Source of the DNA: Nesterenkonia sp. F
Lineage (GTDB): Bacteria; Actinomycetota; Actinomycetes; Actinomycetales; Micrococcaceae
Direction: 5' to 3'
Assembly: GCF_000220985.1 (NCBI RefSeq)
Contig: NZ_AFRW01000118.1
Location: forward strand, 62,001-126,000
Length of the DNA: 64,000 nt
Positions within the stretch are counted from its first letter, which is position 1, and each line of letters starts with the position of its first letter. Shown piece by piece: positions 27,396 through 35,514 of the stretch. Made by a program: the position numbers and the translations under genes. The notes under the pieces are model-generated. The model saw only the letters and a program-made list of their open reading frames with translations. It ran no database searches and was not told the origin of the DNA.

Positions 27396-28295
27396 TCAGT
27401 CGCCGTCGGGGTCGAGCAGCGCCGCCGCGGCGCTGCGATGGTGAGCGTCGCCGGTCTGCAGGGCGAACTTCGCATACCCCACCGGCCCGGCGGCCCAGAG
27501 CTCGTGGCAGTGCTCGGACAACCGCGGCCAGACGGCTCCGCCGGCGGCCTCGTAGGCGGCGACGGTCTCGGCGAAGACGTCCTGGCCGGCCAGGGCGAAC
27601 TGGTGCATGAAGTCACGGCCCGGGTCGTCGACGCGGGCGGTGGTCCAGTCGAGCACCCCGGTGACCTCGCCGGAATCGCCCATCAGCGTGTGGGCGGGAT
27701 AGAGCTCGCCGTGGGTCATCACCGAGCGCTGCGGCCAGAGGGAGTCATCGTCGAGCCAGGTGCGCCAGCGGCGCAGCAGGGCCCGATCCACGGAGAACTC
27801 CTCGGCCACGGTCTCGACGTCCTGCCACCAGCGGCGGCGGACCTCGCCGGGGTCGCAGACCTCCACGCCGGCGGCCTCGACCTCCGCGCGCGGGACGGCG
27901 TGCAGTTCGGCGAGCAGCCGGCCCAGCGACCGCGCATAGCTCAGCGACTCCGGGTCCATATGCCACTGCGGCTCACCCTCGATGACGCTGAGCCCGGGGC
28001 GGCCCGGCAGCGCGCGGTAGGCCAGCAGCTCCGGCTCGCGGATCTCCCAGCGCGGCACCTCGGCGGTCAGGTGGTCGCGGACGAGCTCCAGCACCGCGGC
28101 CTCGGCGTCCAGGCCGGCGACGACGTCGTCGCGCCGCGGGATGCGCAGCACCCAGCGCTCCCCGGCGGCGTCGTCGGCCAGCGCGACACGGAAGTCCAGG
28201 CCCGAGTCGATGATCTCGACGCTGTCCTGCTGCAGGGCGAGGCCGTGCCACACGGCCCGCTCGATCACGGCGTCGACAGCTGTGGAATCCATCAC
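27396..28295 (-). CDS. Macrolide 2'-phosphotransferase-like kinase (Mph/APH fold)
   Basis: 299 aa of the APH kinase fold in the Mph layout: WVLRIPRR (ATP lysine region), ELLAYRALPGRPGL, RSVMTHGELYPAHTL and GVLDWTTARVDDPGRDF. Mph enzymes inactivate 14- to 16-membered macrolides by GTP-dependent phosphorylation, and chromosomal Mph-like genes occur in environmental Micrococcales. Odd point: the catalytic loop reads HGE where Mph and APH proteins normally have HGD, while the Mg-binding Asp of LDW is intact. Activity and substrate are therefore uncertain. It is monocistronic and convergent with the CDF gene. Confidence 0.72.
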   Translation of the reverse strand: MMDSTAVDAVIERAVWHGLALQQDSVEIIDSGLDFRVALADDAAGERWVLRIPRRDDVVAGLDAEAAVLELVRDHLTAEVPRWEIREPELLAYRALPGRPGLSVIEGEPQWHMDPESLSYARSLGRLLAELHAVPRAEVEAAGVEVCDPGEVRRRWWQDVETVAEEFSVDRALLRRWRTWLDDDSLWPQRSVMTHGELYPAHTLMGDSGEVTGVLDWTTARVDDPGRDFMHQFALAGQDVFAETVAAYEAAGGAVWPRLSEHCHELWAAGPVGYAKFALQTGDAHHRSAAAALLDPDGD

Positions 28296-28397
28296 TTCAC
28301 GCTATCGACCAGGGCCGATGGTGACAACGGGAAGCGTCGGGCCCGGGCGACGCCGCGCTGGCCGGTGCTGGACGCGGCGACGCGGCGACACGACGAA

Positions 28398-28425
28398 GGC
28401 CCCGCAGCACGATCGCTGCGGGGCC
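28398..28425 (-). terminator. Hairpin terminator after tRNA-Gly
   Basis: Perfect 11-bp inverted repeat GGCCCCGCAGC / GCTGCGGGGCC with a 6-base loop, 13 bases past the tRNA 3' end on the minus strand, followed by TTCGTCG. GC-rich hairpins without a full U-tract are the usual terminators in such genomes. Confidence 0.75.
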
Positions 28426-28437
28426 TCGACTCGATGG

Positions 28438-28508
28438 AGCGGATGACGGGAATCGAACCCGCGTCGTCGGCTTGGGAAGCCGAAGCTTTACCATTAAGCT
28501 ACATCCGC
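28438..28508 (-). tRNA. tRNA-Gly (anticodon CCC)
   Basis: The minus strand folds as a cloverleaf: acceptor GCGGATG/CATCCGC, D-arm GCTTAATGGTAAAGC, anticodon stem TCGGC/GCCGA with loop TTCCCAA (anticodon CCC, preceded by T33), and T-arm CGGGTTCGATTCCCG. It has 71 nt including the discriminator T; CCA is not encoded. It reads GGG codons. A strong hairpin terminator follows. Confidence 0.95.
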
Positions 28509-28738
28509 GCTGAGCCCGGACTCGGAGGTCCGTGGAACTCTGCAGACAGATTATCACTCCTCCCGGCGGGGTCCGCCAATCGCCGCCTCCACCCCGCCCG
28601 ACGGCACCCCGACCTGCGGTGATGCACCTCACTGTTTCAAACTTTCCGGAACACCCCTGCGCCTCGACGCGTTGGCGCAGGACGGACACGGCCGCCGCCC
28701 GGCCGGCCCCACCGGACCCCGATCCCGCAGGAGGACGC

Positions 28739-29371
28739 ATGACGTCGACCAGCACCGAGACTGCCCAGAGCCCCGTGATGGACCGCGAGGCCGTGGACCG
28801 CCTCTTCGCCGAGTCCCGGACCACCAACCACTTCACCGACGAGCCCGTCGACGTCGACGTCGTGCGTCGCGCCTACGAGGACCTCCGCTGGGCGCCGACC
28901 GCGTTCAACAACCAGCCGCTGCGCCTCACCCTGGCCTCCGGCGAGGAGTCCCGCCGCGCCGTCGTCGAGCACCTGATGGGCGGCAACCAGGAGAAGACCC
29001 TGGCCGCGCCGCTGACGATCATCGCCGCCTACGACCCGCGGTGGCACGAGCACATGCCTTTCCTGACCCCGGGCATGCCGGGCCTGAAGGAGAACTTCGC
29101 CGAGCAGGAGGAGGCCCGCCACGGCCTCGCCCGCGACAATGCCTTCATCCAGCTCGGATACCTGCTGCTGGCGCTGCGGGCCCACGGCCTGCAGGTCGGT
29201 CCGATGACCGGCCTGGACCCCGCCGGCGTCGACTCGGCGGTGCACGCGGAGACCGGCTGGAAGACCATCGCAGTGGTCAACGTCGGCCACGCCCCGCACC
29301 CGGAGCACGACGACGCCCAGCGTCCGCGCGGCGGCCGCTTCGAGTTCGAGCAGGCCAGCCAGGTCCTCTGA
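28739..29371 (+). CDS. Nitroreductase-family protein, RutE/HadB-like
   Basis: 210 aa from the ATG at 28739, with AGGAGG seven bases upstream. FMN-binding nitroreductase fold: SRTTNHFTDEPVD near the N-terminus, RWAPTAFNNQPLRLTL, and GLQVGPMTGLDPAGVD. The RutE subgroup reduces malonic semialdehyde to 3-hydroxypropionate in pyrimidine breakdown, but many members have other quinone or nitro substrates, and no rut genes are nearby. A perfect 13-bp hairpin 70 bp after the stop probably ends the transcript. Confidence 0.88.
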   Translation: MTSTSTETAQSPVMDREAVDRLFAESRTTNHFTDEPVDVDVVRRAYEDLRWAPTAFNNQPLRLTLASGEESRRAVVEHLMGGNQEKTLAAPLTIIAAYDPRWHEHMPFLTPGMPGLKENFAEQEEARHGLARDNAFIQLGYLLLALRAHGLQVGPMTGLDPAGVDSAVHAETGWKTIAVVNVGHAPHPEHDDAQRPRGGRFEFEQASQVL

Positions 29372-29441
29372 GCCTCGGCGACTCGGACGCCCGCCCCTCC
29401 GACGACGGCGGCCGACACGGTTCGTCGAGCACGCCGCGCGC

Positions 29442-29473
29442 GGTGCCCCGGCCGCCTTCCCGGCCGGGGCACC
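29442..29473 (+). terminator. GC-rich hairpin terminator after the nitroreductase gene
   Basis: GGTGCCCCGGCCG and CGGCCGGGGCACC form a perfect 13-bp stem with a 6-base loop (CCTTCC) in the 307-bp gap before the BCCT gene. No U-tract follows, so it may be a weak or Rho-assisted end. The rest of the gap holds a candidate promoter and no coding frame I would support. Confidence 0.65.
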
Positions 29474-29484
29474 CTGCCGGGGAC

Positions 29485-29513
29485 GTGACCCGCACGGGCC
29501 GGGGGTGTAGGGT
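29485..29513 (+). promoter_or_regulatory. Candidate promoter of the BCCT transporter gene
   Basis: GTGACC (29485-29490) and TAGGGT (29508-29513) are 17 bp apart. A transcript from here would have a leader of about 158 nt before the ATG at 29679, long enough for leader control. This is a sequence guess only. Confidence 0.35.
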
Positions 29514-29678
29514 AGTGCGGATTCTCGCCATGCTCGCCCCGCCGAGCGGCCGCCCGGTGCCCGTCGGACCGTCCTTCCAGCACCGTGGTGCCCCGGCCGG
29601 CGGCAGTCCGCCGCAGACGTCTCCTCACCTGCGCGCCGACCACGGCGATCCTCCCTCCCCGACGAACGGACCGTCTCC

Positions 29679-31388
29679 ATGCCGCAGGACCACCCTGCTG
29701 GGCCGCACCCACGCGCCGCCGAGCACTCTTCTCCGGACCATCCCGACTCCGACGACCCCGACTCCGCGACCGGCGGAGCCGCCGTCGTCGACCGGCCCCG
29801 CCGCGACACCGCCGAGCGCTTCCCCGCCGAGCCGCAGACCCCCGGCCGGGCTCTCAACGGAGTCTTCTTCACCGCGGTCACCCTGATCGTCGCCCTGCTG
29901 GCCGTCGCCGGCTTCTGGCCGGAGCGGATGAGCACCGCCGCCGACGCGGCGATGAACTGGGTGACCTCCTCGGCCGGCTGGTCGCTGATGCTGATCCCGC
30001 TGGGCCTCATCGGCCTGCTGCTCGTGCTCGCGTGCTCGCGCTTCGGCCGCATCCGGCTCGGCGGCGACGACTCGCGGCCGGAGTACCCCACCTACGCCTG
30101 GATCGCGATGCTGCTGGGCGCAGTGATGGGCATCGGGCTGATCACCTACGGCGTGGCCGAGCCGGTCACCCACCTCTTCGACCCGCCGCACGGCCTCTCC
30201 GAGCCGGGAAGCCAGCAGGCCGTCGTCGACTCGCTGCGCTTCACCTTCCTCGACTGGGGAATCCACGCCTGGGCGGTCTTCGCCACCTTCGGCCTGGCCA
30301 TCGGCTACTCGACCCACCGCCTCGGCAACAAGGGTCTGGTCTCGCCGATCCTGCGCCCGCTGATCGGACGGCACGCCGACGGGCTCGTCGGCAAGGCCGT
30401 CGACGTCCTGGTGATCCTCTCCACGCTCTTCGGCACGACGACGTCGCTGGGCCTGGGCGCCGCCCAGATCAGCCAGGGCCTGAGCCAGGTCACCGGACTC
30501 GAGCTGACCCGCACCGGCGTGCAGGTCTCGGTCATCGCGCTGATCACCGTGCTGTTCACCGCCTCGGCGATGAGCGGCGTGGGCCGCGGCATCCGGATGA
30601 TCAGCCAGACCACCATGGTGCTGGCCGCCGCGCTGCTGGCCTTCGTGCTGGTCACCGGCCCGACGAGCTGGCTGATCAACCTCTTCCTCCGCTCCCTGGG
30701 CAGCTACGCCGGCGGCTTCGTCGAGATCAGCCTGATGCTGCCCGCCGACGGCGACGACCTCGCCTGGATGCAGTGGTGGACCTACTTCATGATGGCCTGG
30801 TGGATCTCCTGGGGCGCCTTCGTCGGGATCTTCCTGGCCCGGATCTCCCGCGGCCGGACGATCCGGCAGTTCGTGCTCGTCGTCCTGGGAGTGCCGTCGC
30901 TGATCTTCTCCGCCTGGTTCACCGTCTTCGGCGGCTCGGCGATGTTCATGGACCTGGAGCGCGGCACCGCCATCGGCGAGGCCGCCGCCGCGGACATCAA
31001 CACCGCCTTCTTCGGCCTGCTCGAGCAGCTGCCGCTGACGATGCTGACCTCGGTGGTCGCCGTCGTGCTGGTGGTGCTGTACTTCATCACCGGCGCCGAC
31101 TCGAACACCTATGTCCTCTCGGTGATCTCCTCCGACGGGCGCATGCACCCATCACGTCCGGTGATGGGCGTCTGGGGCGTGCTCACCGGCGCGACGGCGG
31201 CGGTGCTGCTCTACGCCGGCGGGCTTCAGGCGCTGCAGACGGCGGTGATGCTCTCGGCCGCGCCGTTCATCTTCGTCATCCTCGCCCTGGCGGTCTCGCT
31301 CGTGATGCTGCTGCGCCGGGATCCGCTGATCGCCTCGCCGGGGGCGGGATCGACGTCGACGACGTCGGCCGCGGCCGACGCCCGCTGA
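29679..31388 (+). CDS. BCCT-family betaine/choline/carnitine transporter
   Basis: 569 aa with 12 predicted membrane helices. The BCCT sodium/substrate motif is GAVMGIGLITYGVAEPVTH (compare GMGIG in BetP). The aromatic substrate box WWTYFMMAWWISWGAFVGIF and a later PSLIFSAWFTVFGG are also typical. It imports compatible solutes such as glycine betaine under osmotic stress using Na+ or H+. A Pro/Asp-rich hydrophilic N-terminus of about 55 residues may have a regulatory role. No clear Shine-Dalgarno site precedes the ATG. A dedicated promoter lies upstream. Confidence 0.95.
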   Translation: MPQDHPAGPHPRAAEHSSPDHPDSDDPDSATGGAAVVDRPRRDTAERFPAEPQTPGRALNGVFFTAVTLIVALLAVAGFWPERMSTAADAAMNWVTSSAGWSLMLIPLGLIGLLLVLACSRFGRIRLGGDDSRPEYPTYAWIAMLLGAVMGIGLITYGVAEPVTHLFDPPHGLSEPGSQQAVVDSLRFTFLDWGIHAWAVFATFGLAIGYSTHRLGNKGLVSPILRPLIGRHADGLVGKAVDVLVILSTLFGTTTSLGLGAAQISQGLSQVTGLELTRTGVQVSVIALITVLFTASAMSGVGRGIRMISQTTMVLAAALLAFVLVTGPTSWLINLFLRSLGSYAGGFVEISLMLPADGDDLAWMQWWTYFMMAWWISWGAFVGIFLARISRGRTIRQFVLVVLGVPSLIFSAWFTVFGGSAMFMDLERGTAIGEAAAADINTAFFGLLEQLPLTMLTSVVAVVLVVLYFITGADSNTYVLSVISSDGRMHPSRPVMGVWGVLTGATAAVLLYAGGLQALQTAVMLSAAPFIFVILALAVSLVMLLRRDPLIASPGAGSTSTTSAAADAR

Positions 31389-31445
31389 CGCCGGGGTCGC
31401 GGGATTCGTCGGCGGTCCCTCAGCTGCCCGGAGCTCATTCTTGTC

Positions 31446-31516
31446 GCAGGGTTGCGAGATGTCGCCGGACTATTGCGCTGCGGTATCTCACAGCCCTGCG
31501 ATACGAGATCCCGCAG
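31446..31516. terminator. Overlapping stem-loops between convergent BCCT and tetR genes
   Basis: Stem A pairs GCAGGGTTGCGAGAT (31446-31460) with ATCTCACAGCCCTGC (31485-31499), with one mismatch and one G-U pair. Stem B pairs CTGCGGTATCTC (31478-31489) with GAGATCCCGCAG (31505-31516), with one mismatch. The stems share ATCTC and exclude each other. The TetR stop codon lies inside. A bidirectional terminator is the simplest reading. Confidence 0.55.
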
Positions 31517-32150
31517 CCGTCGACTGAAGCAGTCGGTCCGCCGCCTCCCGCGCCTCGGCCGCCGTCCGGGCGACCGCCCGGGCGTCGCCGACGATCCCGC
31601 CGGTGACCAGGAGACCCTCGGCGAGCAGGTGGATCGCGTCGGCCGTGGCGGTCGAGGCCCCCGCTTCGGCGACCAGGACGCCGAGGTCCCGCCGGAAGGA
31701 CGCCTTGTGCCGCCGGACGGCCTCGGCGACCGGCTCCGACGTGCCGCCGAGCTCGCCGAAGGCGTTGATCCAGGCGCACCCCCGATGGCCCGGACCGACG
31801 AGCCGCTCCTCCAGCCAGTCGTAGACGGCGAGCACTCGGCGGTGAGGGTCCTCGTGTCGGCGCACATGGGTGTCCAGCGCACCTCGCCACCGAGCGTCGC
31901 GGCGGTCGAGCATCGCCACGGCCACCGCCTCCTTCCCGGGGAAGAGTCCGTAGATGCGCTTCAGGGGCACACCCGACGCAGTGCGCAGGCGATCCATGCC
32001 GACCGCCTGGTACCCCTCCTCGTAGAACAGCTCCTCGGCGGCGTCGAGCAGGGCCGCTTCCTGGGACGACGGCGGCATGCGGCGCGCGGAGGCCTGTCCG
32101 GTCGCCGAGCCCTCGACTCTCGTCGGGTCCCTCGCATCGGCTGCGTCCAT
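31488..32150 (-). CDS. TetR/AcrR-family transcriptional regulator
   Basis: 220 aa. The helix-turn-helix lies at about 30-75 (LLDAAEELFYEEGYQAVGMDRL, GVPLKRIYGLFPGKEAV) and the C-terminal ligand domain has GCAWINAFGELGG, seen in the LmrA/YxaF-like subgroup. It is divergent from the HPP-family gene. Two copies of the operator GAGAACG-N2-CGTTCTC lie between them, so it very likely represses itself and the HPP gene. The inducer is unknown. Confidence 0.93.
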   Translation of the reverse strand: MDAADARDPTRVEGSATGQASARRMPPSSQEAALLDAAEELFYEEGYQAVGMDRLRTASGVPLKRIYGLFPGKEAVAVAMLDRRDARWRGALDTHVRRHEDPHRRVLAVYDWLEERLVGPGHRGCAWINAFGELGGTSEPVAEAVRRHKASFRRDLGVLVAEAGASTATADAIHLLAEGLLVTGGIVGDARAVARTAAEAREAADRLLQSTAAGSRIAGL

Positions 32151-32182
32151 GAGTGCACCTCGCTCCTGCCTCGACGGCTCTG

Positions 32183-32211
32183 TTGACTGGAGAACGTTCG
32201 TTCTCTAGTCT
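32183..32211 (+). promoter_or_regulatory. Promoter of the HPP gene with operator 1 in its spacer
   Basis: TTGACT (32183-32188) and TAGTCT (32206-32211) are 17 bp apart, close to consensus. The operator GAGAACGTTCGTTCTC (32190-32205) fills nearly the whole spacer, so bound repressor would exclude RNA polymerase. Confidence 0.75.
32190..32205. promoter_or_regulatory. TetR operator 1
   Basis: GAGAACG-TT-CGTTCTC, a 16-bp dyad with 7-bp arms. Its centre is 35 bp from that of operator 2. Confidence 0.75.
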
Positions 32212-32224
32212 AGTCGACACCGAA

Positions 32225-32240
32225 GAGAACGATCGTTCTC
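32225..32240. promoter_or_regulatory. TetR operator 2
   Basis: GAGAACGATCGTTCTC, a perfect 16-bp palindrome of the same sequence class as operator 1. It lies over the expected early transcribed region of the HPP gene and upstream of tetR. Confidence 0.78.
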
Positions 32241-32262
32241 ATCATCGATGAGAGGACTCCGC

Positions 32263-32787
32263 ATGTCGAGCGCACTGCCTGCCCCCGTGTCGACGGCCTG
32301 GTCGTCGATCCGGGCCGGCCACGCTCCGGCGCGCCCGCCGATCGCCACGATCATCGTCGCCACGCTGGCGTCGACCGGCGCCCTGACAGCCCTGGTGCTG
32401 CTCGGCCTGCTGAGCGGCCACCTGCTGCTCATCCCGCCGATGGCGGCGAGCATGGCTCTGGTGGCCGGCGCCCCGACGCTCCCGCTCTCCCAGCCGCGGC
32501 ACGTGATCGGCGGCCAGGTGATCTCCGCAGTCGTGGGCGTGCTCGTCGGGCTGGCGAGCCACTCCCTCTGGGCGGCGGCGCTGGCCGGCGGACTTGCGCT
32601 GGGGGCGATGCTCGTCACTCGCACGTCTCATTCGCCCGCGGCGGCGACGGCGGTCATCGGCGCCATGACCGTCGACGAGCCGCTGTCCTTCATCGTCTGC
32701 GCCGGGGCGGCCGCCGCAGTCCTCGTGCTCGCCGGTGTGCTGCGCGCCCGGACGGGCGGTGCGGCCTACCCTGCTTATTGGTGGTGA
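32263..32787 (+). CDS. HPP-family integral membrane protein
   Basis: 174 aa from the ATG at 32263, with AGAGGA eight bases upstream; an earlier ATG at 32248 is possible. Four to five membrane helices carry the HPP hallmark: LIPPMAASMALVAGAP followed by SQPRHVIGGQVISAVVG. HPP proteins are little-studied; plant and cyanobacterial members have been linked to nitrite transport. It is under the two operators of the divergent TetR regulator, so it should respond to that regulator's ligand. Confidence 0.85.
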   Translation: MSSALPAPVSTAWSSIRAGHAPARPPIATIIVATLASTGALTALVLLGLLSGHLLLIPPMAASMALVAGAPTLPLSQPRHVIGGQVISAVVGVLVGLASHSLWAAALAGGLALGAMLVTRTSHSPAAATAVIGAMTVDEPLSFIVCAGAAAAVLVLAGVLRARTGGAAYPAYWW

Positions 32788-32871
32788 GGTCGTGGTCCAC
32801 AGAGTCGTACCGGCCTGTCAGCGATGCCAGGAGGGCCCTGTCGCAGGCGCCCCAGGAACGACGAGCCGCCC

Positions 32872-33855
32872 TCACCCCGCCCGGCGACCCCAGAGCGAGG
32901 CCAGCAGCCCGCCGGAGATGTTGTGCCAGACGGAGAAGATCGCCCCGGGCAGCGCGGCCTCTGCGGAGAAGTACTGTCCGCCCAGCCCGGCGGCCAGCCC
33001 GGAGTTCTGCATGCCGACTTCGACGGCGATCGCGCGCCGGGTCGCCGTGGAGGCTCTGGTCAGCGTCCCGGCCAGGTAGCCGATGCCGTACCCGAGCACG
33101 TTGTGCAGCACCACGCCGAGCATCAGCAGTGCGCCGGCGGAGGCGATGACGTCGTGCGAGGTGGCCACCACGGCCACCACCACGAAGGTGATGCCGAGCG
33201 TCGAGACCCAAGGCAGCACCGGCTGGACGCGGGCGACGGCCCGGGGCAGCAGCAGACGCAGCACGATGCCGCCGACCACCGGGATCAGCACGATCTGCAC
33301 GATCGTGGTCGCCATGTCCGTCGCCGCCACCGGCAGGTACTGGCCGGCCAGCCAGAGGGTCAGCACCGGGGTCAGCAGCGGGGCGAGCAGCGTGGAGACC
33401 GCGGTCATCGTCACCGAGAGCGCGACGTCGCCGCGGGCCAGATAGGTGACCACGTTCGACGACGTCCCGCCGGGCACGCAGCCGACCAGCACCATGCCGG
33501 CGGCCAGCGCCGGCGGCAGCTGCAGCAGCGTCGCGATCCCCAGGGCCAGCAGCGGCATGATCGCGAACTGGAAGACCACGCCGAGCAGCACCGGCAGCGG
33601 GCGCTTCAGCACCAGGGCGAAGTCCGGCACGGTCAGCGTCAGCCCCATGCCGAACATGATCACCATCAGCCCCGGGGTGATGCCGGCGCTCAGCGGCTCG
33701 AAGGTCGACGGCATCAGCAGCGCCAGCGCCGCCCCGCCGAGGATGAGCAGCGGGAAGACCGTGACCGCCAGGCGGGCGCCGCGCGAGGCCCGCGCGTCGG
33801 AGGCCGGCGCCGTCGCCCGCCGCGCCTCGGAAGCGGAAGGAGGTGTGTGCGTCAT
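32872..33855 (-). CDS. Bile acid:sodium symporter (BASS) family transporter
   Basis: 327 aa, with about nine to ten membrane helices after a polar N-terminus. BASS features are GMGLTLTVPDFALVL, VLVGCVPGGTSSNVVTYLARGDVALSV and EVGMQNSGLAAGLGG. Bacterial members move organic anions (for example bile acids, pantoate or pyruvate) with Na+. The gene is alone and convergent with the HPP gene, so its substrate cannot be deduced. Its end is 84 bp from the HPP stop. Confidence 0.94.
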   Translation of the reverse strand: MTHTPPSASEARRATAPASDARASRGARLAVTVFPLLILGGAALALLMPSTFEPLSAGITPGLMVIMFGMGLTLTVPDFALVLKRPLPVLLGVVFQFAIMPLLALGIATLLQLPPALAAGMVLVGCVPGGTSSNVVTYLARGDVALSVTMTAVSTLLAPLLTPVLTLWLAGQYLPVAATDMATTIVQIVLIPVVGGIVLRLLLPRAVARVQPVLPWVSTLGITFVVVAVVATSHDVIASAGALLMLGVVLHNVLGYGIGYLAGTLTRASTATRRAIAVEVGMQNSGLAAGLGGQYFSAEAALPGAIFSVWHNISGGLLASLWGRRAG

Positions 33856-33960
33856 GACTGAGAAGACTGCTCCTCACCCGACCCTCGGTCAACGACGCTC
33901 GGGCGGCTCTCACAGTCTGGACCGCCCGATCCCGGCCTCCGCCGTCCTTCGCCGGCCGAC

Positions 33961-34659
33961 TCAGCCCGAGAGGTGCGCCAGCTGCTCGGCCAGCGACGGA
34001 AGATCCGGCGCCCGCAGGTCAGGCGCGGCGAAATGGCCCGGATAGCGGGATCCCTCCCGATCGATCCAGGCGGTGCGCAGACCGGCGCGGTGCGCGCCGT
34101 GGACGTCCCAGGGATGGACCGCCACCAGCATCATCCGTCCGGGATCCGCGCCGCAGCGGGCGACGGCGTGCTCATAGGCCGAGCGCGCCGGCTTCCACGC
34201 CGGAGCATCCTCGACGCTCAGCAGCCGGGAGAACGACTCGCGCAGCCCCGCACGCTCCAGCAGCCGCTCGGCGACGCGCGCGGTCCCGTTGCTGAGGGTG
34301 ACCAGCTCGGCCGACGGCGCCAGGGCCCGGACGCCGGCGACGACGTCGGGATGCACGTCCAGATCCTTGAACGTCCCCATCAGCCGCTCGGCCGCAGTCT
34401 CCGGGGCCTCCAGACGAGCCTGCTCGCCCAGGCGGACCAGCCCATCCCGGGCGATCTCGGCGAAAGGGGCGGCCCCGCCGGCGGCGGTCACGGCGAATCC
34501 GTCGCGCAGCGCCTCGGAGAACCAGGTCCTCGCCACGTGCTCCGGCAGGCCCTCCGCGACGAACGCCCGCCCCATCGGAGCCATGTCGGAGAGCGTCTCG
34601 TTGACGTCGAACACGATCACGTCCGGCGCGGCCACGTCCTGCCCCGTCATCCCATGCAT
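33961..34659 (-). CDS. Haloacid dehalogenase type II (HAD superfamily)
   Basis: 232 aa from the ATG at 34659, six bases after GGGAG; an ATG at 34650 is in frame. The nucleophile is Asp18 in IVFDVNETL, followed by LVTLSNGT and the lysine of AWKPARSAYEHA. The last motif is MMLVAVHPWDVHGAHRAGL. This is the L-2-haloacid dehalogenase layout, with release of halide by an ester intermediate. Related enzymes can act as phosphatases. It is monocistronic and divergent from thiE. Confidence 0.9.
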   Translation of the reverse strand: MHGMTGQDVAAPDVIVFDVNETLSDMAPMGRAFVAEGLPEHVARTWFSEALRDGFAVTAAGGAAPFAEIARDGLVRLGEQARLEAPETAAERLMGTFKDLDVHPDVVAGVRALAPSAELVTLSNGTARVAERLLERAGLRESFSRLLSVEDAPAWKPARSAYEHAVARCGADPGRMMLVAVHPWDVHGAHRAGLRTAWIDREGSRYPGHFAAPDLRAPDLPSLAEQLAHLSG

Positions 34660-34770
34660 CGCTCGTCTCCCGTCGTCCGGTGTCGTCGGGGTCTCCGACG
34701 GCGCCCCTCCATCCTGCCTCCGCTCGCCCGGATCCGCACCCGCACCGCTGGTCCGGCCGCCGTCCGAGGG

Positions 34771-34783
34771 TAGTCTGGAGGCA
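34771..34783 (+). promoter_or_regulatory. -10 hexamer of thiE (leaderless or GGAGG start)
   Basis: TAGTCT (34771-34776) is six bases before the ATG, and the gap reads GGAGGC. The site can be read as a leaderless promoter or as a Shine-Dalgarno sequence; the hexamer position favours the first. Confidence 0.45.
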
Positions 34784-35514
34784 TGAACACTGCGGCGCCC
34801 GACCACGAGCCCTCCCACGGCCAGCACACCATCGGCCAGCTGCGCCGCGGACGCCTGATGGCCTCGCGGCTCTATGCCTGCACCGACCTGCAGCGCTTCA
34901 TCACCGCGCCCGACGCCGGTCCGGTGGACGAGCTGGACTTCGACGCGCTGCAGGCCTTCTTCGAGGCCGCCTACAGCGGCGGCGTCGACATCATCCAGGT
35001 CCGCGACAAGCACGTCGCGGTGCAGACGGAGATCGCCGCGCTGAACCTGCTGCGCCAGGTCGCCGACTCTCACGGCTGCCTCTCCGCGGCCAACGACCGC
35101 GCCGACGTCGCCGCAGTGACCGGCGTCGACGTCTTCCACATCGGCCAGGAGGACCTCACCGCCGATCAGGCCCGGCAGGTCCTCGGCGACGATGTGATCG
35201 TCGGGCTGTCCTGCCGCACCCCGGAGCAGGTCGACGACGCGGCGGCCGATCCGGCGCTGGACTACTTCTGCACCGGCCCGGTCTGGGAGACTCCGACGAA
35301 GCCCGGCCGCGCCGCCGTCGGGCTGGAGCTGCCACGTCATGCCGCGCAGCTGGAGAGCTCGAAGCCGTTCTTCGCCATCGGCGGCATCGACGAGACCACG
35401 ATCGACGAGGTCAGCGCTTCGGGCGCCTACCGCGTGGTGGTCGTCCGCGCCGTGACCCAGGCCGAGGACCCCCACCGGGCCGCGGCCGCCCTCCGCGAGC
35501 GCCTGCCGGCGTAG
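34783..35514 (+). CDS. thiE: Thiamine phosphate synthase ThiE
   Basis: 243 aa. TIM-barrel enzyme that joins hydroxymethylpyrimidine diphosphate and thiazole phosphate to give thiamine phosphate. Diagnostic parts are DIIQVRDKHV (with the catalytic Arg/Lys), SAANDRADVAAVTG, HIGQEDLTADQAR, GLSCRTPEQV and the phosphate site FFAIGGIDETT. It stands about 8.8 kb from the riboswitch-controlled thiazole operon and shows no riboswitch of its own. Its last 104 bp overlap the 3' end of the convergent LysR-like gene. Confidence 0.95.
   Translation: MNTAAPDHEPSHGQHTIGQLRRGRLMASRLYACTDLQRFITAPDAGPVDELDFDALQAFFEAAYSGGVDIIQVRDKHVAVQTEIAALNLLRQVADSHGCLSAANDRADVAAVTGVDVFHIGQEDLTADQARQVLGDDVIVGLSCRTPEQVDDAAADPALDYFCTGPVWETPTKPGRAAVGLELPRHAAQLESSKPFFAIGGIDETTIDEVSASGAYRVVVVRAVTQAEDPHRAAAALRERLPA

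Noticed and set aside
28532-28738. N-terminal extension of the nitroreductase
   Set aside because: The frame is open but begins beside the tRNA region; the ATG at 28739 has AGGAGG and the family-like N-terminus.
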